Under the pieces are notes generated by a model. The model had not been told where the DNA came from. It did no database searches and worked only from the letters and a program-made list of their open reading frames with translations. From NCBI RefSeq assembly GCF_007713735.2, contig NZ_VMNW02000009.1:93984-157983 (forward strand): 64,000 nt of DNA. Direction: 5' to 3'. The first letter of the stretch is position 1. The number at the start of each line of letters is the position of its first letter. Shown one piece after another: positions 43,799-52,418 of this stretch. The position numbers and the translations under genes are program-made. Source of the stretch: Amycolatopsis acidicola (GTDB lineage: Bacteria; Actinomycetota; Actinomycetes; Mycobacteriales; Pseudonocardiaceae).

Positions 43799-45112
43799 CT
43801 AGCTCCAGCAACGCGGCGCCGAGTTCAGGTGCCTGCGCAGCCGGTGCAGCGCCAGGCCGGTGTCGTTCGCGCGGAGTGCTTCGGTGACTTCATGGTGTGC
43901 GGCGGTGTGTTCCTCCGGGTCCGCCTCACCCATGACGTCGCCGACGATGCCGAGAAACAGGCACAGCACCGAATTCCCCGACGCCTCGGCGAGCCCGGTG
44001 TGAAAGGGTTCGCCCGGCATATCTCCGCCCGCCACAACGTCCCGCACCGCGCCCAGCTCCAGCGCCTCGCGCACGACGCGAGCGTGCTCGGTGGTCATTC
44101 CCTTGTACGCCAGGTAAAGCGCGGCACTGTCCACACTGGCCTGACGAGACGGGGCGGTGACCACGAGCCCGCCGATGCGGCCACGGCGCGGGCTGGCGAT
44201 GGCGTGCTGTTCCAGCAGCCGCACGGCGGCGCGGAGCACGGCGCGGCTGACCTGGTACCGGTCGGTGAGCTCCGCTTCGGAGCCGAGCGACGTCCCGACC
44301 GGCCAGCCCGCCCCGGTGATGTCGTCGTACATCCGGGCGGCGACCGACACCGCGAGCGAGGCCGAACCGAGGTGTTCGGCCGTGGACGAAAGCCCGAGCG
44401 CGGGCCTGCCGAGCGCGCCGCGACGACCCAGCCAGGCGGTGATCCCGTCCAGGTGGTCGCGCACCCCGATCTCGGCCTCCGCGGCCCGGCCCGCGATCAC
44501 CGAGTCCAAAATCCGCCCGTGCCGCAGGTGCGCTTCCCGGGAAGTACGGCCGATTTCAAGGTTTTCAGTACGCCCGGCCAGGTGCACGTAACGGCGGGTG
44601 AGGCTGTCGAGGGCATCGACGAACAGCTCCAGCACCGGGTTCCCGGACAGCTCGCTGAGCCTGGCGTGCAGCCGTTCCTCCGGCATCGGCCCGGCGTAGC
44701 CCGGGCGCTCACGGTCGAAAGCCTTGCGCAGAGCGAGAATCCCGTCCTCGGTGATCCGCTCCGCGGCCAGCGCGGCCGCCATCGGTTCGAGCAGCGAGCG
44801 CACGCGCAGGATGTCGGCGACCCGCACACCGGTGAACTCCAGGTACGCCGCCATCGCCCAGATCGACGGACCCGTGTCCGGCGCCGTCACCAGCAGACCG
44901 CCCTGCGGGCCGCGACGCATCCGCGCGACCTGGTGGTGCTCCACCAGCCGGACGGCCTCCCGCAGCACCGTCCGGCTCACCCCGGAGCGGGCGCGCAGCT
45001 CCGGTTCCGACCACAGCAACTCCCCGACCGGCCAGCCGCGCGCGAGGATCTCTTCCTCGATCCGGCGGGCGATCTGGGTCGCCGTCTTGCCCGGCGCCGC
45101 CTCGTCCAGCAC
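43799..45112 (-). CDS. Second tandem-duplicated GntR-FCD regulator
   Basis: GTG 45112, six bases beyond the CoA-transferase stop, gives 437 residues. Like the regulator at 37125 it holds two winged helices (SGVSRTVLREAVRLVEHH and YQVSRAVLRAAVRLLEQH) each followed by an FCD domain (LSGNPVLELF and ASGNSVLCLF, with closing VRDHL and LRRHL helices). The second unit is more diverged (PRRGRIGG in place of MRRGPGGG), so the two DNA-binding heads may differ in specificity. It is the last gene of the KstD-like/amidohydrolase/CoA-transferase operon. An upstream in-frame start at 45175 would lie inside the CoA-transferase gene. Confidence 0.87.
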   Translation of the reverse strand: MLDEAAPGKTATQIARRIEEEILARGWPVGELLWSEPELRARSGVSRTVLREAVRLVEHHQVARMRRGPQGGLLVTAPDTGPSIWAMAAYLEFTGVRVADILRVRSLLEPMAAALAAERITEDGILALRKAFDRERPGYAGPMPEERLHARLSELSGNPVLELFVDALDSLTRRYVHLAGRTENLEIGRTSREAHLRHGRILDSVIAGRAAEAEIGVRDHLDGITAWLGRRGALGRPALGLSSTAEHLGSASLAVSVAARMYDDITGAGWPVGTSLGSEAELTDRYQVSRAVLRAAVRLLEQHAIASPRRGRIGGLVVTAPSRQASVDSAALYLAYKGMTTEHARVVREALELGAVRDVVAGGDMPGEPFHTGLAEASGNSVLCLFLGIVGDVMGEADPEEHTAAHHEVTEALRANDTGLALHRLRRHLNSAPRCWS

Positions 45113-45117
45113 GGGGT

Positions 45118-46350
45118 TCAGGTCACCGCGCCGTCGATCTTCAGCCGCAGCAGCTCTTCGTCGGACAGGCCGCACTCACGCAGGATTTCGTCGGTGTGCT
45201 CGGCGAACTGCGGGGCGCGGGTGAGGGTCGCCGGGGTTTCGCCGAACTGGACGGGGTTCGTGACGAGCTCCCGCTCCTCGCCATCGGCGTCCACCACCCG
45301 CGCGATCATGCCGTTCGCCCGGAGCGAGGGGTCCTGCCCGACCTCCCAGGCGTTCTGCACCGCCGACCACTGTCCTTCGCCCTGGGACAGGATTTCCTGC
45401 CACTCCGCGTAGGTCCGCTCGCCGATGATCCCGGCGACGAGTTCCGCCGCGGCACCCGCGTTCGCCATGATCTTCTCGACGTCGGCGAAGCGTTCGTCGG
45501 TCGCGAGGTCTTCCCGGCCGGCCAGGCGGCAGAACTCGGGCCAGTACCGGCCGGGCTGCAGCATCGCGAACTCCAGCCAGCGATCGTCGGCCGTCTTGTA
45601 CGCGCCGACCAGCGGGTTGGTCGCCGACCCGTGCTGGGGCGTCTCGCGCGGGGGCAAGGGGCCGCCGAGCATCAGGGCCTGGTTCACCGTGTACTGGGTG
45701 GCCCACGCGCCGACGCCCAGCAGCGAAACGTCGACCACCGAAGGCTCCCCGGTCGTCTGGCGCGCGTACAACGCCGCCGCTATGCCGCCCGCGATCGTCA
45801 TGCCGCCCATCGAGTCGCCGTAGGCGCCGGACGGCATCCGCATCATCCGCTCGGAGCCGGGCGGGGTCACCCCGGCCGCGCTGCCGCCGCGCGCCCAGAA
45901 CGCCGTGCTGTCGTAGCCGCCCTTGTTGTCCTCCGGGCCGCGCGCGCCGAAACCGCTCCCCCGCACGTAGATGATGTCCGGGTTGAGTGCCCTGATGTCC
46001 TCGAGGTCGATCTTCAGCTTGGCGCGCGCTTCGGGCAGGAAGTTGGTGAGGAACACGTCGCTGGAGGCGACGAGCTTCTCGAACACCTCGCGCGCGGACG
46101 GCTTTTCCAGCGCCAGGCCGACGCTGCGTTTGCCGCGGTTGGGGCCTTCCATGATCGGGAAGAACGACGAGTCCGGGCTCGCCGTCGGCAGGCCCAGCAC
46201 GCGAGTGAGGCCGCGCTGCGCGTCGCCCCGCTCGGCGTGTTCGATCTTGATCACGTCGGCGCCCCAGTCCGCGAGCACCGCGCCCGCCGCGGGCACGAAG
46301 GTGAACTGGGCGACCTCGAGGATCCGCACGCCCTGCATCGGTCGGTGCAC
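45118..46350 (-). CDS. CaiB/BaiF family (class III) CoA-transferase
   Basis: GTG 46350 gives 410 residues (ATG 46338 is possible). Family features: GVRILEVAQFTFVPAAGAVLADWGADVIKIE at the N terminus, GKRSVGLAL near residue 85, DVFLTNF, and YGDSMGGMTIAGGIAAALYAR near residue 190. It should activate a carboxylic acid by transferring CoA from another thioester. The usual catalytic Asp lies in the PxxYGD-like SGAYGDSMGG region. It lies between a ferredoxin gene and the second tandem regulator. Confidence 0.88.
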   Translation of the reverse strand: MHRPMQGVRILEVAQFTFVPAAGAVLADWGADVIKIEHAERGDAQRGLTRVLGLPTASPDSSFFPIMEGPNRGKRSVGLALEKPSAREVFEKLVASSDVFLTNFLPEARAKLKIDLEDIRALNPDIIYVRGSGFGARGPEDNKGGYDSTAFWARGGSAAGVTPPGSERMMRMPSGAYGDSMGGMTIAGGIAAALYARQTTGEPSVVDVSLLGVGAWATQYTVNQALMLGGPLPPRETPQHGSATNPLVGAYKTADDRWLEFAMLQPGRYWPEFCRLAGREDLATDERFADVEKIMANAGAAAELVAGIIGERTYAEWQEILSQGEGQWSAVQNAWEVGQDPSLRANGMIARVVDADGEERELVTNPVQFGETPATLTRAPQFAEHTDEILRECGLSDEELLRLKIDGAVT

Positions 46351-46363
46351 TCCGGCTGCCTTC

Positions 46364-46552
46364 CTACTCGATGGTGATGGCCTGCTCGGGGCAGGACATC
46401 GCGCCTTCGCGGGCGTCTTCTTCCTGCCCTGCCGGGACTTCTCCGTCGAGGGGCAGGGCGTAGCCGTCTTCGTCCAGTTCGAACAGGTCCGGGGCCGCCG
46501 CGGCGCAACGCGCGTGCCCGGAGCATTTGGCCGTGTCCACACGGACCTTCAT
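46364..46552 (-). CDS. P450-type ferredoxin with CxxHxxC motif
   Basis: The 62-residue ferredoxin has Cys10, Cys16 and Cys54-Pro as cluster ligands, with His13 at the place of the second cysteine (CSGHARC). This CxxHxxC...CP form is typical of small actinobacterial ferredoxins that serve P450s and hold a [3Fe-4S] or atypical [4Fe-4S] cluster. It is co-transcribed with the CoA-transferase. No ferredoxin reductase gene is present in the window. Confidence 0.9.
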   Translation of the reverse strand: MKVRVDTAKCSGHARCAAAAPDLFELDEDGYALPLDGEVPAGQEEDAREGAMSCPEQAITIE

Positions 46553-46761
46553 CGGGACTCCCTTCCGCCCAGGTCGTCGGCCGCCTCGCGGAGGGCACGC
46601 AGGCGCGACTCCAGCAGGTCGCGCTCCGCGCCCGCACCGAGCGCGGCGACGCGGGGCTCGATTTCGGCGATCTCCTCGCGCAGCCTGCCCGCGGCCTCGT
46701 CGCGCGTCAGGAGGTCGAGGTCCGTCCAGTCGGACCGCTCGGATTCCGGCCGCCTGCTCAT
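46549..46761 (-). CDS. Small charged helical protein, unknown function
   Basis: A 70-residue protein, mostly Glu, Arg, Leu and Ala, predicted as two helices (about residues 18-36 and 40-62; EEIAEIEPRVAAL, AERDLLESRLRALREAADDL) with coiled-coil character. Its ATG overlaps the amidohydrolase stop and its stop overlaps the ferredoxin start, both as ATGA, so it is almost certainly translated in this operon. I do not recognise the family. A role as a small partner of the ferredoxin or amidohydrolase is only a positional guess. Confidence 0.7.
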   Translation of the reverse strand: MSRRPESERSDWTDLDLLTRDEAAGRLREEIAEIEPRVAALGAGAERDLLESRLRALREAADDLGGRESR

Positions 46762-47903
46762 GCCGGGACGTTGTACAGGCGGCGGGTGTTCAGCTCCACG
46801 ATCTTGTGCACCTCTTCATCCGGCACGTCGGCCAGCACCTCCGCGGCGTACGCCCGGCTCTTCGGCCAGTACGAGTCCGAATGCGGATAGTCGCACTCCC
46901 ACGTGATGCGGTCGACGCCGATGTGGTGGCGCGCCTCGACCCCGAACCGGTCGTCGATGAAACAGCCGTGGATGTGCCGGGAGAACAGCTCGGACGGGCG
47001 CACGTCCTGGTTCACGTTCTGGTAGAACCGGTGCCGCTCCCACGTGAAGTCGATCCGCTCCAGCAGGTAAGGGATCCAGCCGATGCCGCCCTCGGACAGG
47101 CCGACCTTGAGCTTCGGGTGCCGGTGGAAGACCGGCGAGAACAGCAGATCCGCCGTGGAGTACATGGAGTTGCAGCCGAAGAGCGCGATGGTGACCGCGA
47201 ACGGCGCCTCCGGGGCCGTCTTCGGCGCGCTGCCCGAGGTGCCGAAGTGCAGGCACATCGGCATCCCCGTCTCCTCCAGCGCGGAGAACACCGGGTCCCA
47301 GTGTCCGGTGTGGAACGACGGCAGCCCCAGCGGCACCGGGTTTTCCGGGAACGACACGGCTTTCGCGCCCTTCGCGGCAGTACGCTGAACCTCCGCCACG
47401 CACGCGCCGACGTCCCACAGCGGCAGGATCACCAGCGGGATCAGCCTGTCCCGCGCGGTCGCGGACCATTCGTCGAGCACGAAGTCGTTCCACGCCAGCA
47501 CACACAGCCGCGCGAGTTCCTTGTCCTCGCCGTCGAGGAACACCGTGCCGGCGAAACGCGGGAACGACGGGAAGCTCAGCGCGCCCCACACCCCGTCGAG
47601 GTCCATGTCGCGCAGCCGGGCCTTCGGGTCGTAGCAGCCCGGGATCATCTCGTCGTAGCGGGTCGGCTCCATGCCGAACTCCTCGGGTCGCTTGCCCGCC
47701 ACCGCGTTCAGCCCGATGTACGGGTAGATCCGGCCTTCGTAGCGCCACACCTCCGCCGGCGCGTCGCCCTCGCCGCGGGCCTGCTCGACGATCCGCGGGC
47801 CCGCCTCCCGGTACTTCGACGGCAGCCGGTCGGCCCACAGCCGGGGCGGTTCGATCAGGTGGTCATCGGTCGACATCAGCTTCATCCACGACTGCAACGG
47901 CAT
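46758..47903 (-). CDS. Amidohydrolase-2 family hydrolase/decarboxylase (ACMSD-like)
   Basis: The 381-residue TIM-barrel protein has metal ligands where expected for the family: Asp-x-His in STDDHLIEPP near residue 14, a His in CLHFGTSG near 222, and the final Asp in WECDYPHSDS near 334. Relatives include decarboxylases and C-C or C-N hydrolases acting on aromatic or ring-cleavage acids; in terpene and steroid clusters such proteins also serve ring opening. The exact reaction is open. It overlaps the 70-residue gene and follows the membrane protein gene by 34 bp. Confidence 0.83.
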   Translation of the reverse strand: MPLQSWMKLMSTDDHLIEPPRLWADRLPSKYREAGPRIVEQARGEGDAPAEVWRYEGRIYPYIGLNAVAGKRPEEFGMEPTRYDEMIPGCYDPKARLRDMDLDGVWGALSFPSFPRFAGTVFLDGEDKELARLCVLAWNDFVLDEWSATARDRLIPLVILPLWDVGACVAEVQRTAAKGAKAVSFPENPVPLGLPSFHTGHWDPVFSALEETGMPMCLHFGTSGSAPKTAPEAPFAVTIALFGCNSMYSTADLLFSPVFHRHPKLKVGLSEGGIGWIPYLLERIDFTWERHRFYQNVNQDVRPSELFSRHIHGCFIDDRFGVEARHHIGVDRITWECDYPHSDSYWPKSRAYAAEVLADVPDEEVHKIVELNTRRLYNVPA

Positions 47904-47937
47904 GGTCGCGCTTCCCTCCCGGTGCGGGCTCCCGCAC

Positions 47938-48672
47938 CTAGATCGCGGGCACCGCTTTCGGTTGTCCCGCGGCCTCCAGCTCCTCGGACTTCACCGCGCG
48001 CAGCAGCACCACGATCATGGTGACCTTCCAGACCAGGAAAGCCAGCGCGGGCAGCATCATCGCGAAGAACCCGTTCCACGCCAAGGGCCCGCTGCTGAAG
48101 GCGTAGACGAACACGCCGGGCAGCAGGGCGATCGCGCAGACGAAGTTCAGGTACGCGAACCAGCGCGGGAACACCGGGTTCGCGCGCCGGTCCAGCAGCG
48201 CCGACAGGCCGATCACGGCCACGTTCACCACGAAGATCACCGCGACCCCGACGTAGGTCAGCCAGAACTGGTCGCTCAACAGCAAAACCAGCTGCGGGTC
48301 GCGGCCCGGCCGGTACGCCGCCGTCGCGTACACCGCGAGCGGGTAGAGCCAGCCGGTCGGCGCGACGACGGCCGTGGTCAGCTGCACCATCGACAGCAGC
48401 CCCCAGCCGCCTTCGATGCGGCGCATCTGCAGGCTCGTCACCACGGCGAACGGGTAGAACAGCGGCACGAACACGCCCATGATCACGACCGCCCAGAGGA
48501 TCCCGGTGCGGTTACGGACCAGCGTGTCGGCCACCGACTGCGCGCTCGCCTGGGGCGAGACCGGCGGGGTCAGCTTGCCCAGCACGGTGAACGCGACGAC
48601 GAAGGCGACCAGCACCACCACCCCGCACCACACCGAAAGCCGGTAGAGCCGGAACTTCACTGCGTCGTCCAC
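47938..48672 (-). CDS. Multi-pass membrane protein, unknown function
   Basis: The 244-residue protein has about seven hydrophobic helices, with few charged residues between them, and no motif I can name. GTG 48672 is preceded by an ideal AAGGAG. It lies 24 bp after the KstD-like gene and 34 bp before the amidohydrolase in one operon, so a role in transport or membrane sensing of the pathway substrate is possible but unproven. Confidence 0.7.
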   Translation of the reverse strand: MDDAVKFRLYRLSVWCGVVVLVAFVVAFTVLGKLTPPVSPQASAQSVADTLVRNRTGILWAVVIMGVFVPLFYPFAVVTSLQMRRIEGGWGLLSMVQLTTAVVAPTGWLYPLAVYATAAYRPGRDPQLVLLLSDQFWLTYVGVAVIFVVNVAVIGLSALLDRRANPVFPRWFAYLNFVCAIALLPGVFVYAFSSGPLAWNGFFAMMLPALAFLVWKVTMIVVLLRAVKSEELEAAGQPKAVPAI

Positions 48673-48696
48673 TGCGATCTCCTTTGCTCCGCGGAC

Positions 48697-50292
48697 TCAG
48701 GAACCGGCGATGTCGAGGACCGCGAGATAGCCGAAGGCGATGCTCGAACCGATCGGGGTGCCCGCGCCCGGGTAGACGTGGCCGGACATCGCGGCCGCGG
48801 TGTTCCCGGTCGCGTAAAGCCCTCCGATCGGCGCGCCGCCGGTGTCCAGCACGCGCGCGTGCTCGTCGGTTTTGAGCCCGCCCTTCGTGCCGAGGTCCGA
48901 GGGCAGCACGGTCGCCGCGTAGTAGGGCGGGGTGTCGATGGGGATCACGAGCGGGTTGGGCCAGCCGGACGTGGGCTTGGCCGGGTAGTTCTGCTCCGGC
49001 CGCGCGGGGAAACCGACCACGTACCGGAACATCGAATCCCACGGGGTTTCGCCGCGGTGGAAGTCCTCGTCGACGCCGCTCTCGGCGAACGAGTTGAACC
49101 GCTCGATGCTCGCGCGCAGCGCGTCGAGCGGGACGTCGATCAGCGCGGCCAGTTCCGCCAGCGTGTCCGCCTTCTTCAGCGCGCCCGACGAGAACCACTC
49201 GGGGGCTACGGGCTGATCCGGCGGGCCACCGAAGCTGTCGCGGTCCAGCTGCCGTTGGTCGAAAACCCAGTGCGCGGGGATGTGGGAGACACCGCTGGTG
49301 GCGTGCAGGCGGACGATCTCGTGCCCGGACTGGTCGTACGGGCGGGACTCGTTGACGAACCGTTCCCCCGCGCCGTTGACCCAGATGCCGCCGCGCGTCC
49401 CGGTGTGGAACAACGGCAACCCGTCCGGCTGCACGACGCCCGGTACGAACCAGGCTTCGTCGAGCAGCTCGGTCGCCGCGCCGGCCGCGATCCCGGCGCG
49501 CAGGGCGTCGCCGGTGTTTCCCGGCGCGCCGTCGGACCATTCGCCGGTGAGCGGAGGCTGGTATCTGGCACGCAGTTCGGCATTGCGCTCGAACCCGCCC
49601 GCGGCCAGCAGCACGCCGCGCCGCGCGCGGAAGGTGACTCGTTCGCCGTCACGGATCGCTTCCACGCCAAGCACTTTCCCGTTCTCGACGATCAGCCCGT
49701 CCAGCGCGGTGTTCAGTTCGAGCGAACCGTGCCCGGTTTCCAGGAACGCCGACAGCGCACGGCCGATCAGCGCGCGGCCGCCGACGAGCACCGGGCCCTG
49801 GTCCACGCCGAAGCGCTCGGTGGGGATCGGCCCGCGCACCAGAGCCGCGCGCTCGCCGAGCTCCGCGACCGGCAGTTCCGGCGGGAAGATCGTGCGGCCC
49901 GCGGCCGTCGCGCCGGGATGTCCCGGGTAGTAGTCCGGCACCGGGCCGTAGACGAACGACGAGAACCACGGGTCGCGTTCGAGCTCGTCGATCACGCGCG
50001 GGCCCGCGTCGAGGTAGGCGTCCTGGAGGACCTCGCGGGACGGGTCGTCGATCAGGTTCCGCAGATACTTCCGCGCGTCTTCCACATCGTCCTCGACGCC
50101 CGCCCGCCGGATCGGGGCGGAGCCCGGGAAATACAGGCCCGCGCCGGAATACGCCGTCGTGCCACCGACCTGAGCGGTCTTCTCCAGCACGAGCGTGCGC
50201 AGCCCGCGTGACGCGGCGAGAAAGGCCGCGACGAGGCCCCCACCCCCGGACCCGGCCACGATGACGTCGAAAGCGTCCTGATCGGAACTCAT
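48697..50292 (-). CDS. KstD-like FAD-dependent dehydrogenase
   Basis: ATG 50292 (GAGGAG six bases upstream; in-frame starts at 50295 and 50298 lie closer) gives 531 residues. The N terminus has the dinucleotide motif VIVAGSGGGGLVAAFLAA and GGTTAYSGAG. The C terminus has GLYATGNTAAAMSGHVYPGAGTPIGSSIAFGYLA, closely matching 3-ketosteroid-delta1-dehydrogenases and related fumarate-reductase-like flavoproteins. It probably desaturates a cyclic ketone next to the carbonyl. It is the first gene of a seven-gene operon ending with the second tandem regulator. Confidence 0.85.
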   Translation of the reverse strand: MSSDQDAFDVIVAGSGGGGLVAAFLAASRGLRTLVLEKTAQVGGTTAYSGAGLYFPGSAPIRRAGVEDDVEDARKYLRNLIDDPSREVLQDAYLDAGPRVIDELERDPWFSSFVYGPVPDYYPGHPGATAAGRTIFPPELPVAELGERAALVRGPIPTERFGVDQGPVLVGGRALIGRALSAFLETGHGSLELNTALDGLIVENGKVLGVEAIRDGERVTFRARRGVLLAAGGFERNAELRARYQPPLTGEWSDGAPGNTGDALRAGIAAGAATELLDEAWFVPGVVQPDGLPLFHTGTRGGIWVNGAGERFVNESRPYDQSGHEIVRLHATSGVSHIPAHWVFDQRQLDRDSFGGPPDQPVAPEWFSSGALKKADTLAELAALIDVPLDALRASIERFNSFAESGVDEDFHRGETPWDSMFRYVVGFPARPEQNYPAKPTSGWPNPLVIPIDTPPYYAATVLPSDLGTKGGLKTDEHARVLDTGGAPIGGLYATGNTAAAMSGHVYPGAGTPIGSSIAFGYLAVLDIAGS

Positions 50293-50391
50293 CACCATCT
50301 CCTCGTGGGGAGGGAAACGCGGGAATTCGCCGCGGCGCGAAGGGGCCGCCTGGATGGATGGTGGCTTCCCGCGCCACCGGTGTCAATGCCG

Positions 50392-50505
50392 GTTAGGGAT
50401 ACTCATCCCGGCGCGCTCGGTCCATCATGAACCCCACTGCCGGACTTTCCTGGCCAGATCCGCTCGGACAGCGGCTCGCAACTCGGCTAATTTGGTGTAC
50501 TCTTT
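50392..50505. promoter_or_regulatory. Two candidate operators between the KstD-like and dioxygenase operons
   Basis: One copy at 50392-50407 has the core GGATACTC; the other at 50490-50505 has GTGTACTCTTT, matching the right half of the shared motif exactly. They lie about 100 bp from the minus-strand start at 50292 and 43 bp from the plus-strand start at 50548, one for each divergent operon. Confidence 0.55.
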
Positions 50506-50547
50506 AGCCGCGTCCCGGCAGCCTGCCGACTCAAAGGAGAGGCGCAG

Positions 50548-51546
50548 ATGACCCAGCCCGAATATGATCCCGGGCCGCAGATCGCCCACGCCGCCAGCAT
50601 CAACCTCGGCACCCCCGACCTCGAACGCTCGCTCTGGTTCTTCCGCGACCTGCTCGGCATGGAGCTGGTGGAGCAGGTGGGTGGAGTCGCCTACCTGCGG
50701 GCGTACCAGGAACTGACGCACCACTCCCTCGTGCTGACGCAGCAGGAGGAAGCGAAGGTGAACTCCTACGGCTTCCGCGTCAAACGCAGGCAGGATGTCG
50801 AACTGTTCCACAAGCAGTTCGAGAACTCGGGCGTGCGCGCGCTCGAACTGCCCGCCGGCCACGAACGCGGGCGCGGCGAAGCGGTCCGCTTCCTCGTGCC
50901 GGGCAGCGAGCACCCTTTCGAGTTCTACTACGACATCGAGAAGCCGCTCGCCGAGGAATCCTTGCGCTCCAAGGTACTCAGCAACAGCTCGCGCCGGCGC
51001 GGGCTCGGCGTGCGGCGTCTCGACCACATCAACCTGCAGACCAGCGCCGGCACCGTGAACGAGGCGGAAACCTGGCTCCGCGAGGAGCTCGGGTTCAAAC
51101 GCCGCGAGTTCGCCCGTGTCCCGCAGGCGCCGGACGTCATCCTCGCGTCCTGGCTTTCGGTGACCCCGCAGGTGCACGACCTCGCGATCGGCGTCGCCGC
51201 CGAGGACAGCACCGCCCAGTTCCACCACGTGGCGTTCAACGTCGAGAACTTCCACGACGTGCTCACCGCCGCCGACGAGATCCGCGACCTCGACATCGCC
51301 TACGGCGCCGGGCCCGGCAAGCACGGGATCGGCCAGGCGATGTACCTCTACGTGCACGATCCCGGGTCCGGTCACCGGATCGAGCTCTACTCCGGCGGCT
51401 ACCTGATCTTCGACCCGGACTGGGCAGCGCTCGAATGGAAGCTGCCGGAGCTGGAGTGGGGGCAGACCTGGTACGGCGACGTGCTCGACGTCGGCCCCGG
51501 CGGCTCGTTCCTGTCCACCTCGCCCTCGGCGGGACTGGTGCCGTGA
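50548..51546 (+). CDS. Extradiol (catechol 2,3-) dioxygenase, VOC superfamily
   Basis: The 332-residue protein has two VOC modules (about 12-130 and 155-290). The catalytic C-terminal one keeps the iron ligands: His160 (LDHINL), His227 (FHHVAF) and Glu279 (HRIELY), in XylE-like spacing. It opens a catechol ring next to the hydroxyls, giving a yellow meta-cleavage product. ATG 50548 has AGGAG upstream. The next gene, overlapping as GTGA, is a meta-cleavage product hydrolase, which supports the function strongly. Confidence 0.92.
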   Translation: MTQPEYDPGPQIAHAASINLGTPDLERSLWFFRDLLGMELVEQVGGVAYLRAYQELTHHSLVLTQQEEAKVNSYGFRVKRRQDVELFHKQFENSGVRALELPAGHERGRGEAVRFLVPGSEHPFEFYYDIEKPLAEESLRSKVLSNSSRRRGLGVRRLDHINLQTSAGTVNEAETWLREELGFKRREFARVPQAPDVILASWLSVTPQVHDLAIGVAAEDSTAQFHHVAFNVENFHDVLTAADEIRDLDIAYGAGPGKHGIGQAMYLYVHDPGSGHRIELYSGGYLIFDPDWAALEWKLPELEWGQTWYGDVLDVGPGGSFLSTSPSAGLVP

Positions 51547-52418
51547 CCTCCGCCGAATCCACCCGCAGGACAAGGGAAATCGACGGGCTCACCTTCGCCT
51601 ACCACGAAGCGGGCGAGGGCGAGCCACTGCTGATGCTGCACGGCTCCGGGCCCGGCGTGTCCGCGTGGTCGAACTTCCGCGGCATCCTGCCGGTGTTCGC
51701 CGAGCGGTTCCGCGTGATCATGCCGGACCTCCCCGGGTTCGGCGGCACGGAGCTGCCGGAGCTGGACGAGGTCTACCCGCTCGCCGCGGCGCGCTGGATC
51801 GCCCGGTTCATGGACGGGCTGGGCATTTCCGCCGCCGTGTTCGTGGGCAACTCGATGGGCGGCGCCGTCGCCGCGGAACTGGCGCGGCTCGCGCCGGAAC
51901 GCGTGCGGCGGATGGCGCTGATGGGCTCGGGTGGCTTGTCCACCAGCACGTTCGCGCCGGATCCGAGCGAAGGGATGCTGCGGCTGGCGGAGTTCCTCGG
52001 CGACCCGAGCCGGGCGCGGATGATCGGCTGGCTGCGGACGATGGTGTCCGACCGGAGCCTCATCACCGACGACCTGATCGAGGAGCGCATGGGCAACGCC
52101 ACCGCTCCCGGCGTGCTCGACCGCACGAAGGCGATCTTCGGCTCGATGGCGAACCCGGCGAACCAGGCCCGCTACGTTCCACTGTGGACACAGGCGCGGA
52201 CGGTGGCCACGCCCACCCTGCTGTTGTGGGGCAGGGACGACCGGATGCTCCCCTACGACCAGGCGCATTTCGCCACCCGGTCGATGCCCGACGTCGAACT
52301 GCACACGTTCGCCCGGTGCGGGCACTGGGTGCAGATCGAACGCAAGACCGAGTTCGAGCGCGTCGTGCTCGAGTTCCTCACCCGCAAGACGTCAGGAGGT
52401 GTGCGGCATGACGCATGA
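51543..52418 (+). CDS. Meta-cleavage product C-C hydrolase (alpha/beta fold)
   Basis: The 291-residue protein has the MCP-hydrolase signature HGSGPGVSAWSNF near residue 33, nucleophile Ser104 in GNSMGG, acid Asp232/Asp233 in WGRDDRMLP, and His261 in CGHWVQIE. It cleaves the C-C bond of a ring-opened dienoate to give a carboxylic acid and a hydroxydienoate. It is translationally coupled to the dioxygenase and overlaps the monooxygenase gene by 11 bp. Confidence 0.92.
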   Translation: MTSAESTRRTREIDGLTFAYHEAGEGEPLLMLHGSGPGVSAWSNFRGILPVFAERFRVIMPDLPGFGGTELPELDEVYPLAAARWIARFMDGLGISAAVFVGNSMGGAVAAELARLAPERVRRMALMGSGGLSTSTFAPDPSEGMLRLAEFLGDPSRARMIGWLRTMVSDRSLITDDLIEERMGNATAPGVLDRTKAIFGSMANPANQARYVPLWTQARTVATPTLLLWGRDDRMLPYDQAHFATRSMPDVELHTFARCGHWVQIERKTEFERVVLEFLTRKTSGGVRHDA

